Below, in pieces: positions 44,695 through 53,455 of a DNA stretch of 64,000 nt. Numbering within the stretch: position 1 is the stretch's first letter; each line of letters begins with the position of its first letter. Source of the stretch: Paenibacillus sp. HW567 (GTDB lineage Bacteria > Bacillota > Bacilli > Paenibacillales > Paenibacillaceae); contig NZ_KB910518.1 of the NCBI RefSeq assembly GCF_000374185.1, forward strand, positions 2,675,687-2,739,686, in the 5' to 3' direction. The notes under the pieces were generated by a model that saw only the letters and a list, made by a program, of their open reading frames with translations, had not been told where the DNA came from and ran no database searches. The position numbers were made by a program, and so were the translations under genes.

Positions 44695-46659
44695 ATGAAA
44701 AAAATGATCCAGTTCATTCTCGCTGCCGTTCTGCTCGTTCCATCGACTGTTGCAGCAGCAGATCCAGAAAAGAATGCTTCCCCTGTCAACCTCAACAAGG
44801 CCGAAATTGAAGCATTCGCGAAAACTTTTTTTCAGCAAAAAGAAATAAAAGACCAGCTTGCAGGTGCTGTTCTCGTCGTCGTAAAAAACGGGCAAGTCCT
44901 GCTCAATGAAGGCTATGGCTATGCGGATATCGGCTCCCACAAACCGTTCGACCCTGATAATACCGTCTTCCGCGTGGCATCCGTATCCAAACTGTTTACT
45001 GCTGTGGGGATTATGCAGTTGGCTGAAAGCGGAAAACTGGACCTGGACAAGGACGTTCAAGCCTATGTACCAGATGTTCAAATTCCGAATAAAACCGGAG
45101 CGCCGCTCACTTTGAAACATCTTATGACTCACACGGGCGGCTTCGACGCAGGTGCTTCAGAAGATCCTCAAAAAACATATTCGCTAAGAGACTACATCAA
45201 GGCGACCGTACCGACCGTCATCACAACGCCTGGCGAACTGTACAGCTACAATAATTACGGCTATGATTTGCAAGGGTACATTATCGAAAAGGTGGCCGGT
45301 CTTCCATTTGAAGAGTATATGAAGAAGAACCTGTTTGCGCCTCTCGGCATGAACAACAGTGATTATATCTTCACCGATAAAGTCAAGAAAGCGATCGCCA
45401 CTCCCTATGACAGCTCGCTTAAGCAGGCCCAGCAAATCGTCAATGTACCGGTTAACCAGCCGGCCGGCGGTATGTTTTCCACTGGAACCGATATGTCCAA
45501 GTTTCTTCTGGCCATGCTGAACGATAACCCGGCAAGTGACCATCGTATTCTGACCGAGGCTTCTATACGAGCGATGGAACATAATAGCGTTACCATTCAC
45601 CCTAAAGTCCCAGGGGCCGGCTACGGTTTGGAATCTAACTATACCCAATATTACAACGGATACAATGTCGTAGAGAAGGGCGGCGATTTGCCCGGATTCC
45701 ATTCGAACATATGGCTGTTGCCTGATGAGAAGACAGGGGTCTTTCTCGTTTCGAACAGCGACAAAGGCAATTTGCGCCCGCCTTTCTTCGAGCAATTCAT
45801 GAATCGTTACTTCCCGAACAAGGGACAAGGCCCGGCTTTTGTGCAACCGGAACCGACCAAGCAGCAGTTGCTTCGCTTTGAGGGAAAATACCGCGATGCG
45901 CGCAGTCCGGCCTGGAGCTATGATATTTCGGCCGTGGACGGCGCATTGATGGTCAAGGCCCCTTCGGGTAATCATACTCTGCGGCAAGCGGACGATTTGC
46001 TTTTCTATGACGAAGAGGGCGTTGCCGCAGGATTTAGAACGGACGCCAGTGGCAACATCCTTTACTTTGCATACAACAAGCCTGGCAGTTGGTCGGTGAA
46101 GTCCCCCGAGCTGCCCAAATTCCAAGACGTACCCGAGGATCATCCTTATGCCCAATACATTTATGAGCTTGCTCAATCGGGAGCCATCCAAGGAGGTCCA
46201 GGCCATTTTGAGCCGGGCAAGCCGATCACCCGCGGCCAATTTGTAGCTATGCTCGTCCATTTATCCACTTATCCGCTTTCTCAGAAGCCCTCTTCTTTTG
46301 GTGACACAAAAGGAAATCCATACGAGGCATATATCCAGTCGGCATACGAAATTGGCATTGTTAGCGGATATACAAACGGAACGTTCAATCCTGACCAGCC
46401 GATCACTCGTGAAGAAGCGGCAACCCTTGTCTGGCGATTGGTCAAAATTGTCCTGAGCGCGGCCCCGGTGCAATCGGACTTGAAAGGCCCGTACTCTTCT
46501 TGGGCATCTGAAGGTCTGCAGTTTGTCGCCGGAAAGCGGTTGTTCGGTCCCGATGTACAGACGTCTTCAACAGGTCCGGTAGACTATCGGCCCAAAGATA
46601 TCATGCTCAAGCAAGAAGCCGCGGCATTGCTCAGCCAGCTCCTGAAGTCAATTCGATAA
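44695..46659 (+). CDS. S-layer-anchored beta-lactamase-family serine hydrolase
   Basis: A 654-residue secreted protein. A signal peptide ends AAADP. The beta-lactamase/D-Ala-D-Ala-peptidase domain covers ~30-380, with catalytic Ser96 and Lys99 in ASVSKLFTA, and Y-N-N (185-187) in YSYNNYGY. A linker domain follows at ~390-470. The C-terminus has SLH repeats: FQDVPEDHPYAQYIYELAQSGAIQG, then FGDTKGNPYEAYIQSAYEIGIVSGYTNGTFNPDQPITREEA, then a third with a degenerate start. SLH repeats bind pyruvylated wall polymers. Class C-like hydrolases of this type are usually esterases or peptidases, not resistance enzymes. Confidence 0.9.
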   Translation: MKKMIQFILAAVLLVPSTVAAADPEKNASPVNLNKAEIEAFAKTFFQQKEIKDQLAGAVLVVVKNGQVLLNEGYGYADIGSHKPFDPDNTVFRVASVSKLFTAVGIMQLAESGKLDLDKDVQAYVPDVQIPNKTGAPLTLKHLMTHTGGFDAGASEDPQKTYSLRDYIKATVPTVITTPGELYSYNNYGYDLQGYIIEKVAGLPFEEYMKKNLFAPLGMNNSDYIFTDKVKKAIATPYDSSLKQAQQIVNVPVNQPAGGMFSTGTDMSKFLLAMLNDNPASDHRILTEASIRAMEHNSVTIHPKVPGAGYGLESNYTQYYNGYNVVEKGGDLPGFHSNIWLLPDEKTGVFLVSNSDKGNLRPPFFEQFMNRYFPNKGQGPAFVQPEPTKQQLLRFEGKYRDARSPAWSYDISAVDGALMVKAPSGNHTLRQADDLLFYDEEGVAAGFRTDASGNILYFAYNKPGSWSVKSPELPKFQDVPEDHPYAQYIYELAQSGAIQGGPGHFEPGKPITRGQFVAMLVHLSTYPLSQKPSSFGDTKGNPYEAYIQSAYEIGIVSGYTNGTFNPDQPITREEAATLVWRLVKIVLSAAPVQSDLKGPYSSWASEGLQFVAGKRLFGPDVQTSSTGPVDYRPKDIMLKQEAAALLSQLLKSIR

Positions 46660-46687
46660 ATTGAGAGGTAACTGACTTTTATATTCG

Positions 46688-46723
46688 GACGGATCGGTCG
46701 CTTGGGTACCGATCCGTCTTTTT
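46688..46723 (+). terminator. Terminator of the SLH hydrolase gene
   Basis: GACGGATCGGT and ACCGATCCGTC form an 11-bp stem followed by TTTTT. Confidence 0.88.
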
Positions 46724-46740
46724 GTATAAAGATTAGGCTC

Positions 46741-47232
46741 TTACTCCACATTCACTGCCTGCTGCTTGGCTGGCTTGGTTGCTTCCTGCGGTTCACGCCC
46801 GCCGCCTAATTTGAAGACCAGTATTCCGCCGACGATGACCAGCACGCCAATTAACTGTTTAGACGTAAAAGGAACCTTGGTCAGACCCAGCCAGCCCAGG
46901 GAATCCCATAGCAGTGCAAATCCGAGCTGTGAGGTCAGAACGACGGAGATTGCATAAGTGGGACTGAGCAGCTTGGTGGCTTGCACCAGACAGATTACCA
47001 CGCCTACACCAATCATTCCGCTGAACCAATACCAGGGCTGCATATGCTTCAACGTGAACATATCCCCCCCTTCCATAATCAGCCCCATCGCCAGCGAAGC
47101 GATAAAACCCATGCCTAACACCAGCGTGGTGGTAGACCAGGAACCTGTATGCTCATTAACCTTACTGTTAAAAATATTCTGCAGACTGACAAGCGAACCG
47201 GCAATAAGCGCCAGTACTATCCCTATTAACAT
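46741..47232 (-). CDS. YdcZ-family (DUF606, DMT superfamily) membrane protein
   Basis: A 163-residue protein with five membrane segments of the YdcZ family: LVSLQNIFNSKVNEHTGSWSTTTLVLGMGFIASL, and the end LIGVLVIVGGILVFKLGG. Family members are half-size drug/metabolite transporters, usually working in pairs. A second YdcZ gene lies 1.2 kb upstream on the same strand with a Crp/Fnr gene between. The ATG at 47232 has AAGGAG upstream. Substrate unknown. Confidence 0.85.
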   Translation of the reverse strand: MLIGIVLALIAGSLVSLQNIFNSKVNEHTGSWSTTTLVLGMGFIASLAMGLIMEGGDMFTLKHMQPWYWFSGMIGVGVVICLVQATKLLSPTYAISVVLTSQLGFALLWDSLGWLGLTKVPFTSKQLIGVLVIVGGILVFKLGGGREPQEATKPAKQQAVNVE

Positions 47233-47333
47233 ATTTGTCACTCCTTAAAAATTTTGTCAGCATAGCTCCATTGAAGATTCTTCATACAAAATTCACTTCG
47301 GAAGCATACGCTTAGTTTTGTTAGCGTTACCGC

Positions 47334-48038
47334 TCACGTAGGCTCATAAATATTGCGGCTGGCCAGCTCGCTGAGTCCGGCTCTGTTTTTTATCAGAATG
47401 AGTCCATTGCTGCGTTCAATCAGGCCTTCCTGGCTTAGCTTTTGAATCACCCGGTTCAAATGCCGGTAGCTCGTGCCAATGAAATTGGCAGTATCGACCA
47501 GGCTGATCGTATTCAGTTGCCCGGTAAAGTTAGGATCGGACTCATCATAGAAAATGGACAGCAAATAGCTGGCGAGCCGCACCTCCACCGGATGCATCAG
47601 ATTCATGCTGAGAAAATTGGACTTCCGGTAGAACTTCTGTGTAATGATCTCCAGCATAAAATGCAGCAGCGGCGGATGATCCTTGCCGTATTTTTTCAGC
47701 CAGCGGTACTCAATACAGAGCATATGGACTGGAGACACTGCCTCCACCGTATTGATCATTTCCGTTCCCTGAATATATTCAACATCGCCAATCAGCTCCA
47801 GCGGTGATTTGAAGGAGATGATCAGCGTTTTACCTTCCGGCGAAGTGGTGAAGATTTTGAGCTTCCCCTTAACCAGGACATAGAGATTCCCGGATGGATC
47901 TCCTTTGGAGCAGATATGCTCCCCTTGGGCGAAGCTGCATAGGTGCAAATGTGCCATCAACTGTTCATTGAACACAGGTTCGATGGAATACGCCTTTAGA
48001 TAGGCCAGAAGCCGCTCTGTATCTTGAATTTCTTTCAT
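47334..48038 (-). CDS. Crp/Fnr-family regulator
   Basis: A 234-residue regulator. The cyclic-nucleotide-type sensor has GEHICSKGDPSGNLYVLVKGKLKIF and LELIGDVEYIQG, and a C-terminal helix-turn-helix has SLVDTANFIGTSYRHLNRVIQKLSQEGLIE. It lacks the full cAMP-binding residue set seen in Crp and resembles the YeiL type. It lies between two YdcZ genes that it probably regulates. The palindromes at 48542 and 49109 are candidate sites. Confidence 0.88.
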   Translation of the reverse strand: MKEIQDTERLLAYLKAYSIEPVFNEQLMAHLHLCSFAQGEHICSKGDPSGNLYVLVKGKLKIFTTSPEGKTLIISFKSPLELIGDVEYIQGTEMINTVEAVSPVHMLCIEYRWLKKYGKDHPPLLHFMLEIITQKFYRKSNFLSMNLMHPVEVRLASYLLSIFYDESDPNFTGQLNTISLVDTANFIGTSYRHLNRVIQKLSQEGLIERSNGLILIKNRAGLSELASRNIYEPT

Positions 48039-48053
48039 GGTCCGCTCCTGCGA

Positions 48054-48479
48054 TCAGAATTTTAAAATCACCACTCCGGCAATCATCATGCCGATCCCGA
48101 TAAATTGCGGCAGCCGCATCTTCTGCTTCGCCACACCGAACCAGCCGTTGATATCAATGACAAAGGTCAGGCAGAGCTGGGCGATCAGCAGCGCGGAAAT
48201 CGTCAGCGTAACACCGATGCCCTGTATCGCCGTCACTTCACTAAAAATAACAAATGCGGCAAACGCGCCGCCGATCAGATATAACGGATTAACCTGCTTG
48301 AAGCCCTGTTTCTTCCCGTCCCGAACGAACAGCAGAATGATCAGAGCCATTACGAACCCGGTAAACTGGGTAACCGTGGCCGCTTGCCATGTGCCGATGT
48401 CCTGACTGATCCGCGCATTGGCCACCCCCTGTAGTGTAATACAGGCCCCGCCCAAGAACGCAAAAATAATCCCTCTCAT
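48054..48479 (-). CDS. YdcZ-family (DUF606) membrane protein, second copy
   Basis: A 141-residue protein with five membrane segments and the same family lines as the gene at 46741 (GGACITLQGVANARISQDIGTWQAATVTQFTGFV; end GIGMMIAGVVILKF). GAGGAGAG precedes the ATG at 48479. It is probably the hetero-oligomeric partner of the other YdcZ protein. A palindrome lies 63 bases upstream. Confidence 0.85.
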   Translation of the reverse strand: MRGIIFAFLGGACITLQGVANARISQDIGTWQAATVTQFTGFVMALIILLFVRDGKKQGFKQVNPLYLIGGAFAAFVIFSEVTAIQGIGVTLTISALLIAQLCLTFVIDINGWFGVAKQKMRLPQFIGIGMMIAGVVILKF

Positions 48480-48541
48480 AACTTCTCTCTCCTCTATCTT
48501 AATCTCTGCTTTAATTAAATGACATATTCGGATTTTGCGGT

Positions 48542-48555
48542 AGGACATATGTCCT
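48542..48555. promoter_or_regulatory. Palindrome, candidate Crp/Fnr-type operator, copy 1
   Basis: AGGACATATGTCCT, a perfect 14-bp palindrome upstream of the second YdcZ gene. CATATTCGG lies just before it at 48523-48531, as in copy 2. Confidence 0.6.
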
Positions 48556-48616
48556 TACCCGAGCAGAAACGGCTACGCTGTCCCTAAGAGGGCGGATAAT
48601 CCCGTAAAAAAAGATA

Positions 48617-48636
48617 AAACCCGCCTCAGCGGGTTT
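48617..48636 (-). terminator. Terminator of the NUDIX gene
   Basis: AAACCCGC and GCGGGTTT with a four-base loop, followed on the minus strand by T-rich sequence. It overlaps the last codon. Confidence 0.7.
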
Positions 48637-49036
48637 ACCATAAAAGCTTCATCTCATGCAGCCTGTCAAAAATGATCCGGCTAACCGCCGAGAGTTGCTC
48701 CCGGTCCTTAAAGGCAAGCCAGGCAATGTCTTCAATTTCCGATTCCGGGGTTAAGTCTCCGATGTAATCAGCGGTGTAACAGGTCATTTTAACCCGCACC
48801 CCCTCCGCTTTGCCATGCGCCTCCGCTTCAAATGTGCCGAAGAGCGACACCGTATCCGGCAGGATGTCCACGGACAGCTCTTCTTTTACTTCCCGCACCA
48901 GTGTTTCGGTATCTGTCTCTCCAGGCTCTCTTTTTCCTCCGGGAAAATAATAAGTATCCTTTCCTTTGGAGCGTGCGCCAAGCACCCGTCCTTCCGCAAC
49001 GGCGATCCAGGCAATTTTATCTATAATCTCTGTCAT
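48635..49036 (-). CDS. NUDIX hydrolase
   Basis: A 133-residue protein with the NUDIX box GGKREPGETDTETLVREVKEELSV (residues ~33-56) in the proper G-x5-E-x7-REUxEExGU spacing, except that the last G is S or V-type. It probably hydrolyses a nucleoside diphosphate derivative such as an oxidised nucleotide. It lies between the YdcZ and TetM-like genes. Confidence 0.85.
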   Translation of the reverse strand: MTEIIDKIAWIAVAEGRVLGARSKGKDTYYFPGGKREPGETDTETLVREVKEELSVDILPDTVSLFGTFEAEAHGKAEGVRVKMTCYTADYIGDLTPESEIEDIAWLAFKDREQLSAVSRIIFDRLHEMKLLW

Positions 49037-49108
49037 TTCCTACCTCAATCCTCCTCAATTACTTGCTCGATGCTCTCACTATTAAAGTCCATTTCCCGCA
49101 TATTCGGA

Positions 49109-49122
49109 AGGACATATGTCCT
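49109..49122. promoter_or_regulatory. Palindrome, candidate Crp/Fnr-type operator, copy 2
   Basis: AGGACATATGTCCT again, preceded by CATATTCGG (49099-49107). It lies 73 bases upstream of the NUDIX start and 13 bases after the TetM-like stop. Confidence 0.6.
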
Positions 49123-49134
49123 CAGCTCAGCAGC

Positions 49135-51108
49135 TCATTCATTTGGCAAAAGGTCATATTTGATATGCATATGTTCCTGCGCTTCATCCCAGGGCACGGA
49201 ATAGGCTTGTCCCTTGGCGCAAAAAATTGAGGCGGACGTGTAGGCCGGATCGGCATTTTTATTGTAGTTTTTAAGCCGGATGACTGCCTCCGTCTGGTGG
49301 CACGGCTGATATTCTGCTACCTTCAGCGACAGAGCGCCTTTGCCCTGAGTCATCGAAGCAAGACGAACTGCATAATTCATGAAGGTGGCGACAGGAGCCT
49401 TGCCGGTTATGACCGCTTTGCTGCCGATAATTTCAGGAGGTGCGAAGCTGCCGCTGGCCTGCTGAATGTCCGTCATTACTTTGCCTAAGTCATCGGTGTC
49501 AATCCTGATTTTGAGGTCATATATAGGCTCCAGCACAATATTGTCCGCTTGCTCCAGCCCCTGGCGCAATGCCCGCAGCGCCGCTTCGCGGAAATCGCCG
49601 CCGTGTGTGTGCTTGTTATGTGCCCTTCCGCTCAGCAGCGTAATCCGCAGATCCGTAAGCGGAGAGCCGGTGAGCAGACCATGATGCCCGCTCTCCAGCA
49701 AATACTGCTCAATCTGATGCTGATACCCGGCCGCCAAGTCGTCAGGATGGCACTGGTTAAAAAATACGATACCGCTGCCGCGTTCACCCGGCGCAAGCTT
49801 CAGCAGCACCTCGGCGTAATGCTTCAGCGGCTCAAAATGTCCGCAGCCATACACCGGGGCTGAAATCGTCTCCATATATAGAATCTCCGGCGGACCAAAA
49901 GTGACCGGAACCGCAAAGCGCTCCCGCATTATCTGCTCCAGAATTTCCAGTTGAATCTGACCCATCACATGGATGTGCAGCTCCTGCACCGCTTCGTCCC
50001 AGCTTACATTCAGGGAAGGATCTTCAGCACCCAGCAATTGAAAAGAATGCAATACCTCCTTCAGGTGTACAGGCGGCTCATACTGCACCTTGGACTTCAG
50101 CGTCGGAACAAGCTCACTGCCAACGCTGCCCCGCAATGCCCCGACGCCCTCCCCTGGCCTTGCAGCCGACAATCCGGTGACCGCAAACAATTCTCCTGCT
50201 GCCGCCCAGTCAGCCGAAGCATATTTAAGTCCGCTATATTTGCGGATTCCGGTAATCCGCTCGCACAGCGGATCATGAACCGCGCCAGACGCCAGCTCCT
50301 CCCTCACTTGGAGTACTCCCTGCAGTGCTTTAATATATGTAATCCGTGTTCCCTTCTCGTCATGACGGACCTTGAACACCCGTCCGGCAAACGGCGGCTG
50401 AGCGTCATAACCGGTTATGGTCAAAGCTTCCAGCCGGCGCAGAAAACTATCTATTCCAAGATCCAGCAGTGCCGAGCCTTGCAAGCATGGAAAAAGCTGG
50501 CCTGACCGAATCATTCGGATCATCGCTTCTTGCCAGGCTGAATCGGACATAGAACCTTCCAGGTAAGCGTCAAGCAGGTGGTCGTCGCGTTCGGCCATAA
50601 ACGCTTTTATCGCTTCAGGCAGTCCTGCCTTCTCCGCTTCCGGCAGCATCAACGCATCTCCGCTAAGCTGATCATGAATTTCTTCAAATACCCGCTGAGG
50701 ATCAGCTCCGGTCCGGTCGATTTTGTTAATGAAGAAAAAGGTCGGAATCCGGTGCCTGCGCAGCAATTGCCAGACGGTCTCCGTATGTCCTTCGACCCCT
50801 TCGACCGCGCTGATGATCACCACCGCATAATCCAGCACCTGTAGCGCACGTTCCATCTCCGGTGAGAAATCGACATGGCCCGGGGTATCCAGCAGAAAAA
50901 AACGGGAATTCCCGTAGAGAAATTCCGCCTGGTCGGCAAAAACGGTAATCCCCCGTGCTTTTTCAATCTCATGGGTATCCAAAAATGTATCCTGATGGTC
51001 CACTCTGCCCCGGCTGCGGATCGCCCCCGAATGATAGAGCAACTGCTCGGCGAAGGTCGTTTTTCCCGCATCCACATGTGCGAGCAGACCAAGCGTAATA
51101 TTTTTCAT
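49135..51108 (-). CDS. TetM/TetO-type ribosomal protection GTPase
   Basis: A 657-residue translational GTPase. G1 is AHVDAGKTT (residues 10-18), G2 ARGIT, G3 DTPGHVD, and G4 NKID. The C-terminal EF-G-like domains include ALRQGLEQADNIVLEPIYDLKIRIDTDDLGKVMTDIQQ, and the length matches tetracycline ribosomal protection proteins (about 640). Such proteins release tetracycline from the ribosome. No short leader peptide of the tet(M) attenuator type is visible upstream. It may be an intrinsic, diverged member; whether it protects against tetracycline is untested. Confidence 0.88.
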   Translation of the reverse strand: MKNITLGLLAHVDAGKTTFAEQLLYHSGAIRSRGRVDHQDTFLDTHEIEKARGITVFADQAEFLYGNSRFFLLDTPGHVDFSPEMERALQVLDYAVVIISAVEGVEGHTETVWQLLRRHRIPTFFFINKIDRTGADPQRVFEEIHDQLSGDALMLPEAEKAGLPEAIKAFMAERDDHLLDAYLEGSMSDSAWQEAMIRMIRSGQLFPCLQGSALLDLGIDSFLRRLEALTITGYDAQPPFAGRVFKVRHDEKGTRITYIKALQGVLQVREELASGAVHDPLCERITGIRKYSGLKYASADWAAAGELFAVTGLSAARPGEGVGALRGSVGSELVPTLKSKVQYEPPVHLKEVLHSFQLLGAEDPSLNVSWDEAVQELHIHVMGQIQLEILEQIMRERFAVPVTFGPPEILYMETISAPVYGCGHFEPLKHYAEVLLKLAPGERGSGIVFFNQCHPDDLAAGYQHQIEQYLLESGHHGLLTGSPLTDLRITLLSGRAHNKHTHGGDFREAALRALRQGLEQADNIVLEPIYDLKIRIDTDDLGKVMTDIQQASGSFAPPEIIGSKAVITGKAPVATFMNYAVRLASMTQGKGALSLKVAEYQPCHQTEAVIRLKNYNKNADPAYTSASIFCAKGQAYSVPWDEAQEHMHIKYDLLPNE

Positions 51109-51284
51109 AAAGTGCTGTATATCCTTCCTGCTTCAGATTTAGAGATTAATGGGAAATTCTTGTCTGTCCAATTCATATCTAGTATGATCAAATTACATTT
51201 AAGCACTTTTCGCCTACAACATCCAAGAGCGACAATATAGATAACCTGCCTGTTATTATCATAACTGAAAGGAAGGATTCGTCT

Positions 51285-51488
51285 ATGAAAATCAGTGCCA
51301 GAAACCAGTTCGAAGGGAAAGTGATCTCCATCGAGGAGGGACAAGTCAACGCTAAGGTTGTAGTTGATACCGGGGGCCAGCAGATCACATCCATTATCTC
51401 CGTGGATGCGCTGCACGATCTTGAACTGAAGGAAGGCTCCAGCGTTACGGCAGTCATCAAGGCCTCTTCCGTACTGCTGATGGCTTAG
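51285..51488 (+). CDS. Mop/TOBE molybdate-binding protein
   Basis: A 67-residue molbindin. The single Mop domain shows SARNQFEGKVISIEEGQVNAKVVVDTGGQQITSIIS and SSVTAVIKASSVLL. Such proteins store or buffer molybdate as hexamers. AAGGAAGG precedes the ATG. No other molybdate gene is adjacent. Gap 51109-51284 is the divergent promoter region with the TetM-like gene. Confidence 0.92.
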   Translation: MKISARNQFEGKVISIEEGQVNAKVVVDTGGQQITSIISVDALHDLELKEGSSVTAVIKASSVLLMA

Positions 51489-51519
51489 TCCGCAGGAATC
51501 TGCGGCAGGGTAGCCGCCC

Positions 51520-51565
51520 AAAAAAGACCTGAGCTTCGGCAAACGCCGGGTTTAGGTCTTTTTTG
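51520..51565 (+). terminator. Terminator of the Mop gene
   Basis: AAAAAAGACCTGAGC...GGTTTAGGTCTTTTTT forms a long stem with A/T ends; converges with the next gene. Confidence 0.85.
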
Positions 51566-51633
51566 GAGATATGGGTGCACTCTCGTGCAAGTACGGCGTT
51601 GCCGTTTCAGCTTATGCAACTGTATATTTACCG

Positions 51634-52764
51634 CTACTTGATGGTATAGACAACTGTTTTTACTTTGCCCTCGGGAAGGGTTGCATACGTGAAAGTCATT
51701 ACGTTTCCTTCGCGTTTTTTTAACGCCAGCATTTTCGTGACCACGAACGTGTCTCTTCCGTCTGCCGTGTTCCATTCCTTCCGGTCCTCAGGCATAATCA
51801 ATTTCTCATTAAGGTTCGTAATTTCTCCGGTCACAGTATGAATCGCAAACAACTCAGCATGTTCCAAATAACGGATCAGCGCGACATCTTTGGACACATA
51901 TTCTACGGTGAAATCCCCTGTTCTCCCGGTACTCTTCGCTAGATCAAACGGCTTGCCAAGACTGCCATCCGTATTAATATACTGGAGGCTTGTATCATCT
52001 CTCATATATAGCTGTTCCGTTGCGGGCTCAGCTTCATGCGGATAGGAAACGATGCTGTAGTGATAGTCTGTTTGCTTCAGAATTGTTCCGTTTCGGATCA
52101 GCGCCTGATATTCGTTTGTAAAATCATTGAACATGGCATAATGCTTATCGGTCAGAAGCAGCAAGTCATTGCCTCCTCCTGCATTCTTGATCTGAAGCGA
52201 GTGTGAATAGGGCCATCCGGTGAGAGGAAAGGTACCGATAGACTTCGGCTTGCTATCCGTTGCAGCTTTAAGAAAGAGTTCTCCGCTATTCTGGGAGACC
52301 CAATAGGTTCTGTTCTGAATAGATACCTGGGTGAATCGGGGTTCGTCCACCAGCATGATGTTGCCGCTGCTTCGGTCGGTCCAGGTTTTGCCGCCCATGG
52401 CGCTCACGGCAGAGACAAGCGGGACGTATACAGTTCCCTTGATAATATGTGGTGTTTTGGTAAGCTTCAAGGCTCCGCCGTTAACTTGTACTGCTGTGGA
52501 GCCTGTTGTGAAGAGAACCTCCCGACCCGGACGGATCAGCACTGCAATTTTGGACTTCTGGTTCCAGAAAAATGTGTAGCCCATTGCCTCCGCTAGAGCT
52601 TTTAAAGGAACTAATGTGCTGTTCTCCTCTATAATCTGACTGCTCCCGAGCGTAGTTTGCTTGTCATTCAGCAGGATGGCGCTTTCTTTGGCGGCAAGCG
52701 CCGAGCCCGAACCCAAAACCAGCAGTACAGCAGCACCAGCAAGCGATACCTTCCATTTCTTCAT
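51634..52764 (-). CDS. Secreted protein with copper-amine-oxidase N-terminal-like domain
   Basis: A 376-residue protein. The signal peptide ends GSALAAKES, followed by a Cu_amine_oxidN1 domain at ~30-135: LLNDKQTTLGSSQIIEENSTLVPLKALAEAMGYTFFWNQKSKIAVL, and VYVPLVSAVSAMGG. The rest is a beta-rich, probably propeller-like region of no known family. The domain is very common in Paenibacillus surface proteins and here is unrelated to amine oxidation. No S-layer anchor is seen. Confidence 0.82.
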   Translation of the reverse strand: MKKWKVSLAGAAVLLVLGSGSALAAKESAILLNDKQTTLGSSQIIEENSTLVPLKALAEAMGYTFFWNQKSKIAVLIRPGREVLFTTGSTAVQVNGGALKLTKTPHIIKGTVYVPLVSAVSAMGGKTWTDRSSGNIMLVDEPRFTQVSIQNRTYWVSQNSGELFLKAATDSKPKSIGTFPLTGWPYSHSLQIKNAGGGNDLLLLTDKHYAMFNDFTNEYQALIRNGTILKQTDYHYSIVSYPHEAEPATEQLYMRDDTSLQYINTDGSLGKPFDLAKSTGRTGDFTVEYVSKDVALIRYLEHAELFAIHTVTGEITNLNEKLIMPEDRKEWNTADGRDTFVVTKMLALKKREGNVMTFTYATLPEGKVKTVVYTIK

Positions 52765-52870
52765 TTGCAGCTTCTCCTTACGAATACGAATATGTTCTAA
52801 TAGTTTGGACGCTTCCGCCTGGGAAAAGTTTCAAGATATCTGCTATGATGTTGCTGGAGGCGATTTGAAC

Positions 52871-53437
52871 ATGAAACTTACGTTCATGACTTATGATCAG
52901 TGGGATGACGCACTGTGGGCAACCATTGAACCGCTCTACCGGGAAGCCTTCCCGCACGGCGCCAAGCCGGTGAACATTCTGAAGGCGATGCTGGACCGTA
53001 AGATAGCCTGGCTTCATGCCGGATATCAAGACGGCCGGCTCGCTGCAATGGCAATCACAGGGCTTAGCGGTTCCGCCGGGGAACGGCTGCTGATTATTGA
53101 CTATATGGCTATAGCTGCGGAGCTTCGCGGACAAGGCCTCGGAAGACAGCTCCTGGAGCAGATCCGAGACTGGTCCCTGCGCGAGCATCATATCCAGGCC
53201 ATTCTGATTGAGGTTGAAGCTGGCGGAACAGAAGAGGATGCCGCGCGGGTGCATTTCTGGGAGCATTGCGGTTTTACCGCTACGGATTATGTGCATCAAT
53301 ATATTTGGGTGCCTGAACCCTACCGGGCGATGGTGCTGCCAATCCGCGAGAATTTTCCCATCTTGGATGATGGACAAACCTTATTCCGACACATTACCAA
53401 TTTTCATATGAAATCCTTCCGCAAGAGCGGCGGGTAG
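52871..53437 (+). CDS. GNAT-family N-acetyltransferase
   Basis: A 188-residue acetyltransferase. The acetyl-CoA motif A is LLIIDYMAIAAELRGQGLGRQLLEQI. The start at 52871 has TGGAGG before it; the open frame upstream overlaps the neighbouring gene. The substrate is unknown, and the C-terminal tail extends ~30 residues beyond the usual fold. Confidence 0.85.
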   Translation: MKLTFMTYDQWDDALWATIEPLYREAFPHGAKPVNILKAMLDRKIAWLHAGYQDGRLAAMAITGLSGSAGERLLIIDYMAIAAELRGQGLGRQLLEQIRDWSLREHHIQAILIEVEAGGTEEDAARVHFWEHCGFTATDYVHQYIWVPEPYRAMVLPIRENFPILDDGQTLFRHITNFHMKSFRKSGG

Positions 53438-53455
53438 GCTGTATGTAAGGGCGGA

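Noticed and set aside
45184..46260. 358-codon minus-strand frame inside the SLH hydrolase gene
   Set aside because: It is a shadow of the real gene; no ribosome site or recognisable domain.
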